Shown piece by piece: positions 1-11,499 of a stretch of DNA of 64,000 nucleotides. The notes under the pieces are model-generated. The model did no database searches and was not told the DNA's origin. It worked only from the letters and a program-made list of their open reading frames with translations. A program made the position numbers and the translations under genes. Positions within the stretch are counted from its first letter, which is position 1. Every line of letters starts with the position of its first letter. Source of the DNA: Acanthosepion esculentum (taxonomy: Eukaryota; Mollusca; Cephalopoda; Sepiida; Sepiidae); assembly GCA_964036315.1 (NCBI GenBank), contig OZ038496.1, positions 21,276,685-21,340,684 of the forward strand, given 5' to 3'.

Positions 1-425
1 CATATGTCCAGTCCATGGTATTCTCAGCATCCTTCTGTAGGACCATATTTCTGTTGCTTCAAATCTCTTCTTCCTCTGTGAGGAGATTGTCGGGCATTCA
101 CTGTCATATAGGATGACTGATATTATGTAACAGTTCAATACTCTTTTCTTTGTTTCTAACAAAATTTTCCTGTTTCTTAATACTTCACTTAGTTTTTGGA
201 AGGCATATTTTGCTATCTCAGTACATCTTCAAGCTTTAGTATCACACTTTCCGTCCTCTGTTAAAACACTTTCCAGATATTTAAATTGTTGTACTTGTTT
301 GACTTTGGTATCGCCAATTTGTAGTTCACATCTTGGGCTGTTCCTTTTGCTGACAGGCATGCATTCTGTATTCTTGCAACTGACGTTTAATCTTTTCTTC
401 TCACTTTCCTTCATTACTTTCATGG
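1..425 (-). mobile_element. RTE-like LINE, reverse-transcriptase C-terminal fragment
   Basis: The minus strand reads through the C-terminal part of a non-LTR retrotransposon reverse transcriptase. Visible blocks are FKYLESVLTEDGKCD (about 240-290), LRNRKILLETKKRVLNCY (about 135-190) and YRRMLRIPWT (about 10-40). This order is typical of the thumb region of RTE-type endonuclease/reverse-transcriptase proteins. A stop just after the first block and a cut at the window edge show it is dead. Related copies lie at 2410-2745, 15005-15560, 34517-34870 and 42425-43035. The clade name is inferred from motif style only. Confidence 0.75.
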
Positions 426-764
426 TAATTCTTCTGATGAGCTTTCCTCTTTGTTACTTCAACATTAAGAATTTAAGTGCAGTACTAGATTGGTAACTAG
501 ATCTCATCATTTTACAGTTGAAATGGCTAGATGTAACCATAAGTTCTATGCTAACAGCTTCTTCTCTTGTACTTAGAACTCTATTCCAGCTTCTTGCTTT
601 TATTGATCTTTAAAAATTTAGGTGCAATGTCCATCATTATTTATTGTCTTAATTAATTCTTTTATTGTTCTCTCTCCTTATTAATGTTTTTAATTTCTTA
701 TATATTCTTTCTCTCTCAGTAAAACCTTGCATCAGTGAATTTATTGCACTTTGGATGAAATGAT

Positions 765-766
<2 letters not shown>
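418..766 (+). mobile_element. jockey/CR1-like LINE 3' end
   Basis: This matches the 3' end shared with copies at 27206-27450, 45426-45870 and 56420-56920. Decayed coding words for a reverse-transcriptase tail (ARCNHKFYANSFF-type) are followed by a short 3' UTR. It ends in GATGAAATGATTAAA and runs straight into a (TA)n tract. It is 5' truncated, as expected for target-primed reverse transcription. It lies tail-to-tail with the minus-strand RTE fragment to its left. Confidence 0.7.

Positions 767-820
<54 letters not shown>
767..820. repeat. (TA)n(TG)n microsatellite at a LINE tail
   Basis: About 32 bp of TA dinucleotides change abruptly to 22 bp of TG. It continues directly from the 3' tail of the LINE to its left. 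Confidence 0.95.
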
Positions 821-821
<1 letters not shown>

Positions 822-1300
822 TAACATCATGTTAAGCACTGAAGGTCTGTCAACAAATCAACAAATAATAATGACCTCATACACTTTTACTTCCACCACA
901 ACAATAAAATAAAATCCAGAGTAATCATAGGCTTTTATTTAAGAACCCTAAGAATCTGTAGCCCCCAATTCCTACCTGCAGATGAGAAATACTTAAAAAA
1001 TACCTTGAAACTTCTCCAATACCCAAATTATTTTCTGCACAATGCCAAACACAAAGCCTACAAAATACACAGAAGAAAATGCAAAAAAGAACACAAAAAA
1101 TACAAAAATTAACCACGTAATCCTACCTACCAATTCCACAACAGCCACCATCAAAAAAAACTTGTCCAACCTTGATAAAAAAATTTATCAATACTACCTT
1201 TAAAACAATAAGAGATGGCAACAAAAACAACAGAGGCAAGAATATACAAAATAGACTGTACAAAATGCCCATTGATATACATCAGTGAAACATCCAGAAA

Positions 1301-1341
<41 letters not shown>

Positions 1342-2409
1342 TTCTATGAATAGATCTATCCACATATTGTTGAATGAACTTTTCTTCAGCAGTAAAGAGC
1401 TTATCACCAAGGAATTGTTGCTATGTCAATAAATATTCTCAATATTGTGGCAATGCAAATCAGTTCACTGATCCATTCATAAAAAAACACTAGTAAAGTT
1501 CTTCTGTTACTTGAGAACAAAGGCGTGTAAATATATTCAATATAGTTGTTGCCCTTTCTACAAAATGCCACTGTTCAATAGAAATTGCCAGGAGTGAGTA
1601 AATAAAAAGTAATTATTGAAAAAGAGATAAAAATATTTGCCTAAAGGAGGGAAAAATGATCTAAGCTATCATTTTCTTTTCATTACTTACCCACCTTTAG
1701 AATACAATAAAACATATTTTAATAAGATTTATCTTACTGTAAAATTAGCATAAAAATAAGTTTAAACTCAATGCTAATGTCTGAGTTAAACCTTTCCAGC
1801 ATATTAGAGTTTATTCTAAATACAATTACACTGAATTTATGTGCCAGAAACCTAATGTATATAAGGCATCTCCACTGGCTCATCAACTTATAGTAATTCA
1901 TCATGAGGCAATGTGGTTATTTTACTAATATCCTCTTGAAACCATTTTTACTTTATACAGAATTTTGCAGCATATATAGAATTTAAGGTGATACAAATGA
2001 TAAAAAGATTATCTGCAGGAAGCAATGAGTAATAACTACATCCCAAAAACATATAAAAAGAGAATGAGTGAAGATTATTTTTGTAAATATCAACAAAATA
2101 TTCATGCAAAAGAACTGCTTCTTTATGGAACCGGCTCCCAAGAGGATGCTTTCTCAACCACTGCAATCTTAACCTCTTCAAATTTAGGGTTAAACATTAT
2201 TTTCCCCCGCATATCAGCATAAATTGTGCTCCTTACTCTTATCATTCATACAACTGCTACCTTCAGTAACCGTCTATCTTGTGTAGTCCTTGGGCTTTCT
2301 ATATAGCGAGAATAATAGTAAAAAACAAAAAAACAAACTAGAGTATCTTTGATTTTTTAAGGGCACAAAAATATACTGATTGGCATGTCATCTTCAGTTC
2401 ACATTTAAC
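821..2409. other. AT-rich spacer, no gene seen
   Basis: Only short chance ORFs are present. It includes a (TA)n run at 1305-1334. The 900-1260 part is unusually A-rich on the plus strand with scattered CAAAA words. I see no exon, RNA gene or recognised transposon. Confidence 0.5.
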
Positions 2410-2745
2410 CATGTCTGTTCAGCAATCCTTTTACACAAGCTCATTTAAGTAGGTTACTTGCTGCTTTCCTCACCTTCAACATGTCCTGTGAGTATCAAAT
2501 TCTCCAAGCTCTCTTTCCTTATTATGTGTCCTAGAAATTTCAACTATCATATAAGTGTCCTTTTTGTTTCTATTTGTCTTAAGACTTCCTCAATTCTAAT
2601 GTGTTCACTCCATGGAATTCTCAGCATCCTTCTGTAGAACAACATTTCTGTTTCCTCAAGTACATCCTTCATCTGTGAGAAGATTGGCCAACATTCACTG
2701 CCAAATAACATAATAGTTTAGTACTCTTTTCTTTGTTTTTTTTTA
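2410..2745 (-). mobile_element. RTE-like LINE fragment
   Basis: The sequence is collinear with the minus-strand LINE copies at 1-425 and 15115-15470. It includes the words that read as RRMLRIPW on the minus strand near 2610-2630. It is broken by indels and has no open frame. Confidence 0.65.
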
Positions 2746-4660
2746 GAAGATATGGAAAGAAAATAGCCATGCAAAAACTCCTTGTGAATACTTAATATTT
2801 GACTAAAAAATACTAAATACTCAATATTTGACTAAAAATGTTTGGTTGCTTAATACTTTGATTTTTTTTTTATTCACATCGCTCTGAAAATGTTAAAAAG
2901 ATTTTTTGGAGGATGTGAATAGACATCGAAATAATATGAGAATGATATAAATACAAATTAAAAAGCTCACAAAATATAGTATATTAGTTCCTTTAAATCC
3001 AAGTATGTTACTTTAATCTTTTACTAGTTAAAGAAATCCTGTTTCAGATTTGACACATCACCATTTTTAAAAAGAAACCAACCAATGTTTGATCCTCAAA
3101 ATGTAACCAACTTTGTATTAATGTTCTGCACTAAGTCACTCTCAGATAATGTCATAAAAATACTGTAACCTGTTTGGTAAAAAGAAATGATAAAGAACTA
3201 GATTTTTTGATGACGTTGAATGATGGTGCCTGTGCTCTGTTGTGGCAAGTAACGGCCCTTGCTCTGTAGAAACTCCCAGTGCCAGATGGCAAACCAGAAA
3301 GCCATTTGTGAGGACCATCACTATTGACCCACACTGACCTCACACTGGCATGACACTTTGGTTCTTATTTGTGCTTAAAGTTTGAAAAGCTAACAACTTA
3401 CTCTTTTTGAAAATTGTTTTTCTTTTTTCTAAGTTCTGCTACTTGTTTGAAAATGAATCAGTAGGAAAAGTCATAAAACTGAATTCTGAGTGTCATTTCC
3501 CTGATGTGAAGAGCAGAATTTATGACAGGAACTTGGAATTTTACAAAGCAGCTGTAATGAGAAAATGAAAAAAAAAACACGTCTTTTTTATTTGTGTGTA
3601 GTTTTTTTTACAAGGAATTGTAGTTATTTTATTATTAAGTTTAATAAATCGTCACCTGAGATTTAAAAGTTCTACCTTCCATTTTCGTTTTTTATTATTG
3701 TTTGTGGCATGTTCTCTCTGCACTGCTCAATATGAACACTTCATTATTGTACAAAAATCTTCAATTAATCCTGAGAAAATTATATACAGTATTTCTGTTA
3801 TGAGAAAGTTATGTTAAGACAAACTTTGAAATAAAATATCTCAAAACTATGAAAAGTGCAGATAGCACCTTTTTAATTTTTGGGTGATGAAATATAGATC
3901 TTTAATTATGATTTCTTATTCTGTATATTAAAAAATCTTTTTGTTTAATGCAAATAAAAATAATTTTTTCATTTGCAAGACCCAGTTTAAGAGATGGATT
4001 TCACAGGAAAAGAAATTAGCAGAAATTTTTTAATGAAATCTTTTAATTGAAAAGTATTGAATGGTATAAGAAATATTTTCATTGAAAAGTATTTTTATGA
4101 TGTAAGAAATGGCACACATCTCATAGCAACACATTTCATTTGATCTTGTAATTTTTTGTATGTTTCTTGGTTCAAACTCCGGTATTGGGTGTTTTATTTC
4201 TATTTCTATATGCCATAATATAAGATATACATAAGGCATAAAATTTCAAGTCATTATACTTTTTATTTTCATTGCATTTCAAACAATATATTTACTGTCC
4301 TTCATCAGATGTCATATAATAATGTCATTTAAGAGGAATACTTTATAAGAAAAGAGTCTCTGCTCTCTAAGTATAACATTCTACAAGACATTAATATTGA
4401 ATGCAATATTATTTCATGTAGGAGTTCTTAACGTTAAGGATAAACTTTTTTAAAGCTGAGACACTTTTTTTCTCTCTTTGGTTTTAATAATATCAAAACA
4501 ATGTTTGTTATTGTTTATATCATGTTTATAAAAAATAAAAAGTTGGTTGTTTATGAAAAAGGCAGTTTTAATTGAAAAAGTTTCTTCATAAAAAAATGTT
4601 AGCTCCAGCATCAGATGTCATTTTGTTTTGCTGATAACAAAATAGATTATCTGGAATACA
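2746..4660. other. AT-rich spacer, no gene seen
   Basis: No recognised repeat or coding segment. A less AT-rich island at 3150-3350 has a 63-codon minus-strand ORF without similarity I recognise. Oligo-A and oligo-T runs are common. Confidence 0.4.
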
Positions 4661-4664
4661 CTTT

Positions 4665-4815
4665 TCTGCTTTCCTTCTGCCTTTTTCTTTCTCCCTTTCC
4701 TTTTCTTTTCCCCCATTTCCTTTTCTTTTCCCTCTTTCCATTTTCTTTTTCCCTTTCTGTTTCTTTTGCCTTTTGTTTTTTCCTTTCTTTTTCCTTCTTC
4801 CTTTCCTTTTTCTTT
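4665..4815 (+). repeat. polypyrimidine tract
   Basis: About 150 bases are almost purely C and T on the plus strand, built from irregular CTTTTC/CCCTTT words. The apparent ORFs on both strands (S/F-rich and K/E/G-rich) are by-products of this composition. Such tracts can form triplex DNA. Confidence 0.85.
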
Positions 4816-5063
4816 ACTTCTATTTTTTAAGGAAATAAATTTACTAAAATAGAATTTTACTAAGTTTATCAATTTTATATCTTTTCATTTGTACCCTCTT
4901 ACTTCTTTAATTAATGACCTGCATTCACACTTATGATTGCTATTGCAATAGTTTGTTAAATTTAAGCTCAAATATTTAACAATGCAATATGAGGAATTTC
5001 TACAGTAATTTTATAGTTGTAGAACCTAAAAGGAGCTTATTCAATCATTAACTCAACAATTTG

Positions 5064-5170
5064 AGCACCTCAATGTGATGTAATAGTTATCAAGCTTGTC
5101 TCACAAGATCAATTATGACTCAATAGTGAGTTCAATCCTCACTAGATGCCCTATAATTTAACAATTCTGA
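5064..5170 (+). mobile_element. tRNA-derived SINE fragment (family D)
   Basis: It has an A-box-like word TGTAATAGTTATCAAGC and a B-box-like word GAGTTCAATCCTC about 45 bases apart, followed by the ACTAGATGCCC motif. The same head appears on the minus strand in the trimer at 28901-29310. Only the head and a short body survive. Confidence 0.6.
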
Positions 5171-5187
5171 TTCATAAAAAAAAAAAT

Positions 5188-5275
5188 CTATTTACACAAA
5201 CTTATTAAGTAGGTTAAGTACAGTTATCCTTTTACTTGCCTTCAGTATGTCCTGAGAGTGTTAAGTTTCAGGTTT
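5188..5275 (-). mobile_element. RTE-like LINE 3' scrap
   Basis: It shares the ACACAAGCTTATTAAGTAGGTTA-type segment with the LINE copies at 15130 and 42550, in the same orientation. Too short for a coding frame. Confidence 0.5.
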
Positions 5276-5548
5276 TATATAATTTGGCAAAATTCATTTC
5301 TAAAACTTAAACTATTTCATCTCAATCATTCTCCTTGCTCTTGAGTTTCTTCAATTGATTTTTTGCAGAACTGGCACAAAAAAAGATCCCAAAATGTCCA
5401 GTAATATCTCAGGTTTAATGCACTAGTCTACAACCAGTTTAAATTAACCCTCCTAATACTCCCAAGAAAGGAATGTCTACTTCAAGAATTCTTTGTGTAA
5501 AATTAGTTTCCTGTCAGTCTTCATATAGCTGACCAAATTCTCCAGGGT

Positions 5549-5551
<3 letters not shown>

Positions 5552-5594
<43 letters not shown>
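5552..5594. repeat. (TA)n microsatellite
   Basis: A perfect TA run of about 43 bp. The 3' flank shows no clear LINE or SINE tail. Confidence 0.95.
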
Positions 5595-5596
<2 letters not shown>

Positions 5597-6264
5597 TTTA
5601 TGATTCCTTGTCCTGCACTCACTGCTATAAATCAAAACCAATTTTTCTCCTCTTAAAACTAAAGAGGAAATTCCTCAATTTATTTTCTGATACCCCCAAT
5701 GCCACCTCATTAGTCTTTCATCATTTGGTACATTCAGATGATTCCTATATGCAAAATGCAGGATTCCTCCTTTACCTGGCAGCCAATTCTATGAGATCAT
5801 TCTTATCTCAGAACAGACATCCATAATTGGACCATTACACTTTTTCCTAGTTTTTGATATTATGTTTTGTTTTTTTTATTCCTTTATTCTTGGTTTTCTC
5901 ATGCTATTCAAAGAATTTAGTCATTGAAAAGAAATGCGCACTGTCATTTTTTATCCTGTCTTCCCAGATATCTATTGCCCCAAGGATTGGGTCTGTTTTG
6001 AAAAATTAGGAAACATGGTACACACTTTCTTTAATGGGTTAAATTTGGAACAATATGTGTTTTTTTTTTTATTGAACCATCAGATATAAGTATTCTCTTA
6101 ACTGGACCTGTCATATGTGTAGCTGTGTGTTTCATTGTACTTATGAGATTATGCACTTGTATATACATGTTTGTATATATGTGTATTCATGAGTGTGTAT
6201 GTATCTACTGTAGCTAATCTTTGTGTAAATATGTTTACAGAGACATAAAAGTATATTTATGCAT

Positions 6265-6480
6265 GGTTTTAATCAATTGATTAATTTGTTTTTTTACAGC
6301 TTATCAATCCTTTGTTGGTTATTTAAAACCAAAACATATTTTACATTGTAGAATGTTGTTTACAGTACCTGTGTTCTCAAGTAGCTCTCCATCTAAGTAC
6401 TGACCAGAGGTAGCATTGCTTAACTTAGTTGATCAAATAAGAACTGGTATCATTTTGATTTGACCATAAGCTTGTGTGTG
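6265..6480 (-). mobile_element. 5S rRNA-derived SINE, internally deleted (family E)
   Basis: On the minus strand about 6365-6478 resembles 5S rRNA: GGCTTATGG-type start, AAGTTAAGCAATG (box A region) and TACTTAGATGGAGAGC (box C region). The adjoining 6265-6360 matches the 3' body of the composite SINE at 20533, ending in TTGATAAGC-type words. The tRNA-like middle module found in other copies is missing here, so the 5S part is joined directly to the tail. Confidence 0.7.
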
Positions 6481-6489
6481 TACCAGTGT

Positions 6490-7185
6490 ATAAATTTATG
6501 TATTAATATTACTGAAGATAGATATGTATATAACGTTATATATATATATGTGCGTGCCTCTGTGTGTGTGTAGTTTTATAATTAATGAGTTTAGTATACT
6601 TTTCTACAATTGCACATATGTAGATGTAGTAATATATTTGTTGTTTTTTATATATGTATATTAATAAAGATTCATGCATGTCATCTGATTATATATATTC
6701 ACCTGAGGTGTTATTTGCTGAAGTTTAAGAATTCCTTTGTGTAAGTAATTATATTAGATTATCTATATGTATATGAAAGATATAAATATTTTTTCTGGCT
6801 TTAAATCTATCAGTTAAATAATCTGGAATTAACTGTTAAAATAAATGAAGAATAGAAATGTACACTATTTGTTGCATTGTTTTGTCTATTCTGTTAACAG
6901 TGACTCTAACCAAAGCCTGGAATCCTTACAAAACACCCACCTAAAACCTTTATACTTATTTCTCCAAAGTAACTTCATAGGCTTTGTTTAAAGGTTATGC
7001 CTCCAATTTTTTTCTTATTTTCTTCTCTTCTCCAAATTGATGCAACAGGCTTAGCCTTAAGGTTTCTTGCTTCTTTTTGATTAATCCGATTCTTTGTTCT
7101 TAAGCATGACTGCTGTACGCACCCTGCCAACTTAAAATGCCCAAACAGGCCCTCTTCAGCCAATCCCACTCCAAATTAAAAATTT
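6490..7185. other. AT-rich spacer with short TA/TG runs
   Basis: Contains short interrupted TATATG and GTGTGT runs near 6130-6200 and 6535-6570. No gene or recognised transposon. Confidence 0.4.
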
Positions 7186-7189
7186 TTTA

Positions 7190-7440
7190 CCTCTCATTCT
7201 TTTTTTGCCAATATTTCCCCACTCTAATTTAGCTTTGTTTTTCATTCTTTTACTAATTTCTTTTTTTTTTATCTCTTTTCTTGACCCTTCATTTTACAAC
7301 TTTCTTTTACTCCACCCATTTATCTCTCTTTTCTTTATTGAAGCCATTTCCATCTTTCATCTTGTCTTTTTTTTTCTTTTCCCACTTTCCATTTGCTTCT
7401 CCTCTTCCAACTTCAAGAAAACCACAACCAAATGCCTCTA
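7190..7440 (+). repeat. pyrimidine-rich stretch
   Basis: T and C dominate the plus strand with many TTTCTTTT and CCCA words. The overlapping ORFs at 7205-7631 read as F/S/L-rich peptides from this bias and have no supported homology. Confidence 0.6.
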
Positions 7441-8128
7441 GCAAAAAACACTATAAATTCCCACAAAGTACTTCCAGTTTGCGGAATGAATCAAACATGC
7501 AACAACATTCCACCAACTGCCATTTCCTTTCAGTTCTCTTTCAACTTTTTCCAAGCTTTCCTCAAATGCAAATGAAATACAAATCCTCAAGGCAGAGATT
7601 GGCAAATTTCAATACAACTGTTCCTCCTTAAATATTGTCCTCCAATCTTCACAGATTCGAAAAGAGAAAGTTTCTTTTTTTTCTTACTCACTTCCTCATC
7701 TTTGTGTTTTACTATAGGAAAACAGCATGTTTGAATAATAAAGTCTGATGATAGAATAGTATAAGGATTTTAGAAATAGACAAGTAATTCATTTTAGCCT
7801 TTTATTTTCCTGATGTGACCAAAAGAGTAATATCATCTTGAAAAGTTTTTGATTGTCCATCTACTGAGTTTCTGTTAAAACTCTTCATTGGTCACAGATC
7901 AGAGGAAACATTTTTTAAGTATTATTAAAAGTAGCTTATCATCTTTCATCTTTAAGTTTTCTCTATGGACTTTTAACAAATTATTAAAATAAAGCAAACC
8001 TGGTTATGCTGCTCTGAAAGAATTTATATAAAACTGTTATAATTGCTGGTATTTTAAGTAATGGTTAGATTTTGGCTGAAATTTTTCTGTATTTCCTTAA
8101 TACATACTGCACACCTATGAACATTATA

Positions 8129-8672
8129 CAGAGTGTAACATACCTCCCACATTTTAAAGGTTGACAAAAAGACCGAGGTAACTGCTATTAAAAAAATTAT
8201 GTCACTGTTGTTTAAACAAAGGCTACAGTTTTTCTTCATTTGGTTTTTAAAATGGCATCTTCGAAATGGTGGCCTCTATTCATCATACACTGTTGTAGAC
8301 GATTTCTAAAGTTTTCTATCACCCAGATATTTGAGCACTTCGAGGTCTTCCAGAAAGCTTTCTTTTAAGCACTGAATCTGTGACCCTGAAATTTTCAACA
8401 CATAGCAGTATCAATTTTCTATCCGGAACAGCATCATTCTGACATAACATGAAATTAACATGAAAAGTTCTCTGTGTTGCAATTACAGATTCACCAGTGT
8501 TAAAAATGTTTCAAGTGCAAATGCATGATGTGCACTGATCAAAGCTATGATGACATCTGAAAATAAATGGTAAGACATTAACTAAATAAAGATACCATTT
8601 CCACTTGCCTAAGTTCACTGGCTCCACACAGGTGACAGTTTAAAATGTGGGAGGTATTTCTGCCGCACCCAG
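8129..8672 (-). mobile_element. IS630/Tc1/mariner-type element with transposase remnant
   Basis: The two ends carry inverted repeats of about 33 bp sharing ATACCTCCCACATTTTAAA, flanked by TA on both sides (8127-8128 and 8673-8674). On the minus strand 8235-8320 reads as a transposase C-terminus with NFRNRLQQCMMNRGHHFED and then a stop; an arginine-rich helix ending in G-H-F-E is common at the end of IS630-related transposases. At 544 bp it is too short for a full element, so it is an internal deletion derivative. Confidence 0.75.
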
Positions 8673-8774
8673 TATTTAGTGGGTACACATTCAGCATTTC
8701 CCATTATTTTAAGCAGTGAAATTAATGTCAACCATCTAACAGATCAAGATGTCCTAATAAATTATACACAATAA

Positions 8775-8935
8775 CTAAGGTCTACTCAGCATCGTCGTAG
8801 TATAAACCACAGGTGGGCACTGTAGGTGTTGAACAGACACAAATGTGCTTGAGCAGGCGTCTGCAACATGGATTGGCGAGCCACACCATTAGATGTGCTC
8901 AGAAAGCAAGGAGCTGGCCATTTTATATATAAATA
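8775..8935 (+). mobile_element. long tRNA-type SINE, 3' fragment (family B)
   Basis: It matches the 3' third of the copies at 18535 and 37395: words GTATAAACCACAGGTGGGC, GTGTTGAACAGACACAAATG and GGATTGGCGAGCC. No tRNA head is present, so it is 5' truncated. Confidence 0.7.
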
Positions 8936-8939
8936 TGAA

Positions 8940-9887
8940 CATATATATGGTTAGTAAATTGTATTTGTGTATACACACAGCCGTAAATCATTGTATACCA
9001 ATTTCTATTTTGTCTTGTCCATCTAACAATGTTAAAAGTATTTATCTATTTGTCACATGGTAGATGGATTTAGATATTCTTCCCCTTCTCTTGTTTTCAC
9101 CATCTTCTCATCAAATAGACATATCCTTTTTTGCGATTGATTCATTGTATAATGCAAAAGATGGCCCCTGGGATTTGGGGAGAATATAAATGATATTCCT
9201 TCCTTTATGTTTTTTCTTTTTTCCAGTCACAGAACCTCTATTGATTTGGTAATCTTTTTTTGAGGGGTGGCGGTATAAGGTTGAGTACAGTTTTGTTTGT
9301 TGTTTTAGTATAAAAAGTGTAAATCAGGTTTTAATGAATTTGCTCTCTAGTCCTAGGTCTCATAAAAAAAATAACCCTATTTTCACTGGCTTCTCAGTCA
9401 ATGAATGCCAAATGTTTCTGTATATGGAAACAGCTAATATTACCATTCCCATTAAAGCTGAGGATAACAGATACTACACTTTGATCCAGGCCCGATAACC
9501 AAGGTCTGATGAATAAAGTAACTCATATTGCACTGGCTGCTCAGTCAATCTTTCTGTCTAAGGAAATATCTACTGTTACCATTACCATAATTTCATTTAT
9601 TATCATGAGCTTTGTTGGATTATCCCTCCTTTATCTACATTAATCCTTTCAGTATACACGATGAAGACCAGTGTCTACCCTAGCTGACATCACTTTCTAC
9701 TGTTACCAGCTGAAACTCTCAAAAAAACCTTACCTTCACCAATAAATGCTACAACTTCTGTTCCTATTACAACTTGTTACTGATGCAGTCTCCCTGTGAT
9801 GTACAGCTGTGAGGGCAAGTACTGCTGCTCTTGGATTTGATACTAAGAACTTTCTCTGTTTACTTACTTTTTTTCTTCTCTCTACAG
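8940..9887. other. spacer with a diverged direct repeat
   Basis: Two diverged segments at about 9365-9450 and 9525-9605 share CACTGGCT-CTCAGTCAAT and a GGAAA-CTA-TATTACCATT block, about 160 bp apart. It could be intron sequence upstream of the candidate exon at 9888. Nothing else is recognised. Confidence 0.4.
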
Positions 9888-10149
9888 CAGTGCAGAATTG
9901 ACATTGTTATCTGTCCCACCCCATCCCTCACCTCCTGCTGATCTATTGTATAAAGGACAGACAGCAGAGTGTTTGACCAGGGTTAAAGAGGAGACCATTC
10001 ACATTAGCAGCTGTAATACTCCAAGTAACACTAATATGAATAGTGGCAAAAGCACTAGAATTAGTAGTAATAATAGCATCCCTGATTCTTTTAGCAGTAA
10101 CAATATGATTGAGTATTTTCAAATGAATCCACTTTTAGGAATTGAATAG
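9888..10149 (+). CDS. candidate terminal coding exon, unknown protein
   Basis: A strong acceptor-like tract (TTTTTTTCTTCTCTCTACAG, ending at 9887) precedes an open frame of about 87 codons ending in TAG at 10147-10149. If the exon starts at 9888 the first base completes a codon and the next codons read S-A-E-L. The peptide has a proline-rich start (PPHPSPP), a LTRVKEE segment that fits a SUMO-acceptor pattern (hydrophobic-K-x-E), then a Ser/Asn-rich tail and MNPLLGIE. Composition is less AT-rich than its surroundings. It looks like the disordered C-terminus of a nuclear protein, but I do not recognise the family. It could also be a chance frame. A possible ATTAAA poly(A) signal lies near 10360. 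Confidence 0.4.
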
Positions 10150-11090
10150 GAAAACCTGCCTAAAGTGTACACATCCAAATTCACTACATCAATATCGGCC
10201 CAGCTGTTTCAATTAATCAACATGCTATCTGACGAGACCCATACTTTGGGTGTTAAGCATACAGTTTTATTGATCTCAAATTAACTAATTGTAGTGATTA
10301 TTGTTGGTGAAAACCCTGTCCAAGGTTTGCATAACCAACTCCTAGTTTTTAAATAATTTTATTAAACAAGCAACATGCTACCAGCTGAGCTGCGTTCATC
10401 CCTTTTCTGTTAATTGTAAAAGTAGTAGTACTAACAGCGATCCTGGTATCAATAGAATGTCCATTCTTATTTCCTCCCTCACTTGCAGCTTCTGGGTTCT
10501 TCATGCAGTGCTTATGTGTATATCAAGCATAAGTCAGTATGTGTTCCATGCATCTTTGATTATAACAAATGCTTGAAAGTGAACTGAGATATTTTGGTAT
10601 GGACTGTTACTGGAACCTGAGAAAAAGGACTAGGATATTGTAATTGGTACAAAAAGACCTGACAGTCTTTACACCAGAGGGACGCTGTCTTCTTTTGTTT
10701 AGTCTGTTTTTATAGTGTAGTTTCATTTTTTTTTTCTTTCCCTGACACAGCCTGGCCTGTAGTAAGTATTTCCATGTTTACTTACTTAAGACTAAAAATA
10801 TTTTACTTGAAAATTGATAAAAAGCTTGTCAACTTTGTGAGTGTCTTCTTTTTTTTTTAAATTCATGGGTGGCTAACTCTGTAATTGCTCAATTAGGGAA
10901 ATATATAATGATTAAGTTAAAAAGAAAACAAAATTTATTTATTTACTTTCTTGAGAATGACCAAACAAATTTATTTGCTTTTTTAAAAAAAATGAATTTC
11001 ATTATCATTATGCATACTTTTTTTTGCTAGTTTCATAAGAGAACCTCACTGTGTGATTGAATATTACATCAACAGGCATACACTCACACA
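10150..11090. other. unique sequence, possible 3' UTR of the candidate exon
   Basis: No recognised repeat. If the exon at 9888-10149 is real, the first few hundred bases would be its 3' UTR. No other gene seen. Confidence 0.35.
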
Positions 11091-11140
11091 TATCTATTGT
11101 ACAATAATTACACTAACAGTCATTCCATTCAGGCATGTGT

Positions 11141-11309
11141 GAGTGCATATATATATATATATATATATATAGGCATTATGAATGCTGTGATAAGAATATC
11201 ATTTTACATTATACATGAATATAGAGGTTATGAGGAGAAACTAAATATATGTGTACACACCTATATATGTATCAGTGTATATGTACATTTTATATATATT
11301 TTTTGTGTC

Positions 11310-11360
<51 letters not shown>

Positions 11361-11419
11361 ACAACTTAGACAATGCATTTTGTCCTCTGATGGACTTTAT
11401 CAAGGCAAAAAGATAGAAG

Positions 11420-11486
<67 letters not shown>
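11141..11486. repeat. cluster of (TA)n and (CA)n(TA)n microsatellites
   Basis: (TA)n runs lie at about 11147-11171 and 11314-11356, and (CA)n followed by (TA)n at 11420-11484. Between the last two, 11360-11415 matches the repeat R end found at 30735 and 41100 (minus-strand CCTTGATAAAGTCC). Confidence 0.9.
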
Positions 11487-11488
<2 letters not shown>

Positions 11489-11499
11489 AAATAAAATAA

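Noticed and set aside
3152..3343. Minus-strand ORF in a GC-richer island
   Set aside because: 63 codons, no recognised motif and no convincing splice sites; may be an old repeat scrap.
4618..4872. K/E/G-rich ORF on the minus strand
   Set aside because: It is the purine strand of the polypyrimidine tract and overlaps an S/F-rich ORF on the other strand; no evidence of a gene.
7281..7631. 116-codon plus-strand ORF
   Set aside because: Starts in a pyrimidine-rich tract, has three overlapping frames of similar length and no recognised domain or splice context.
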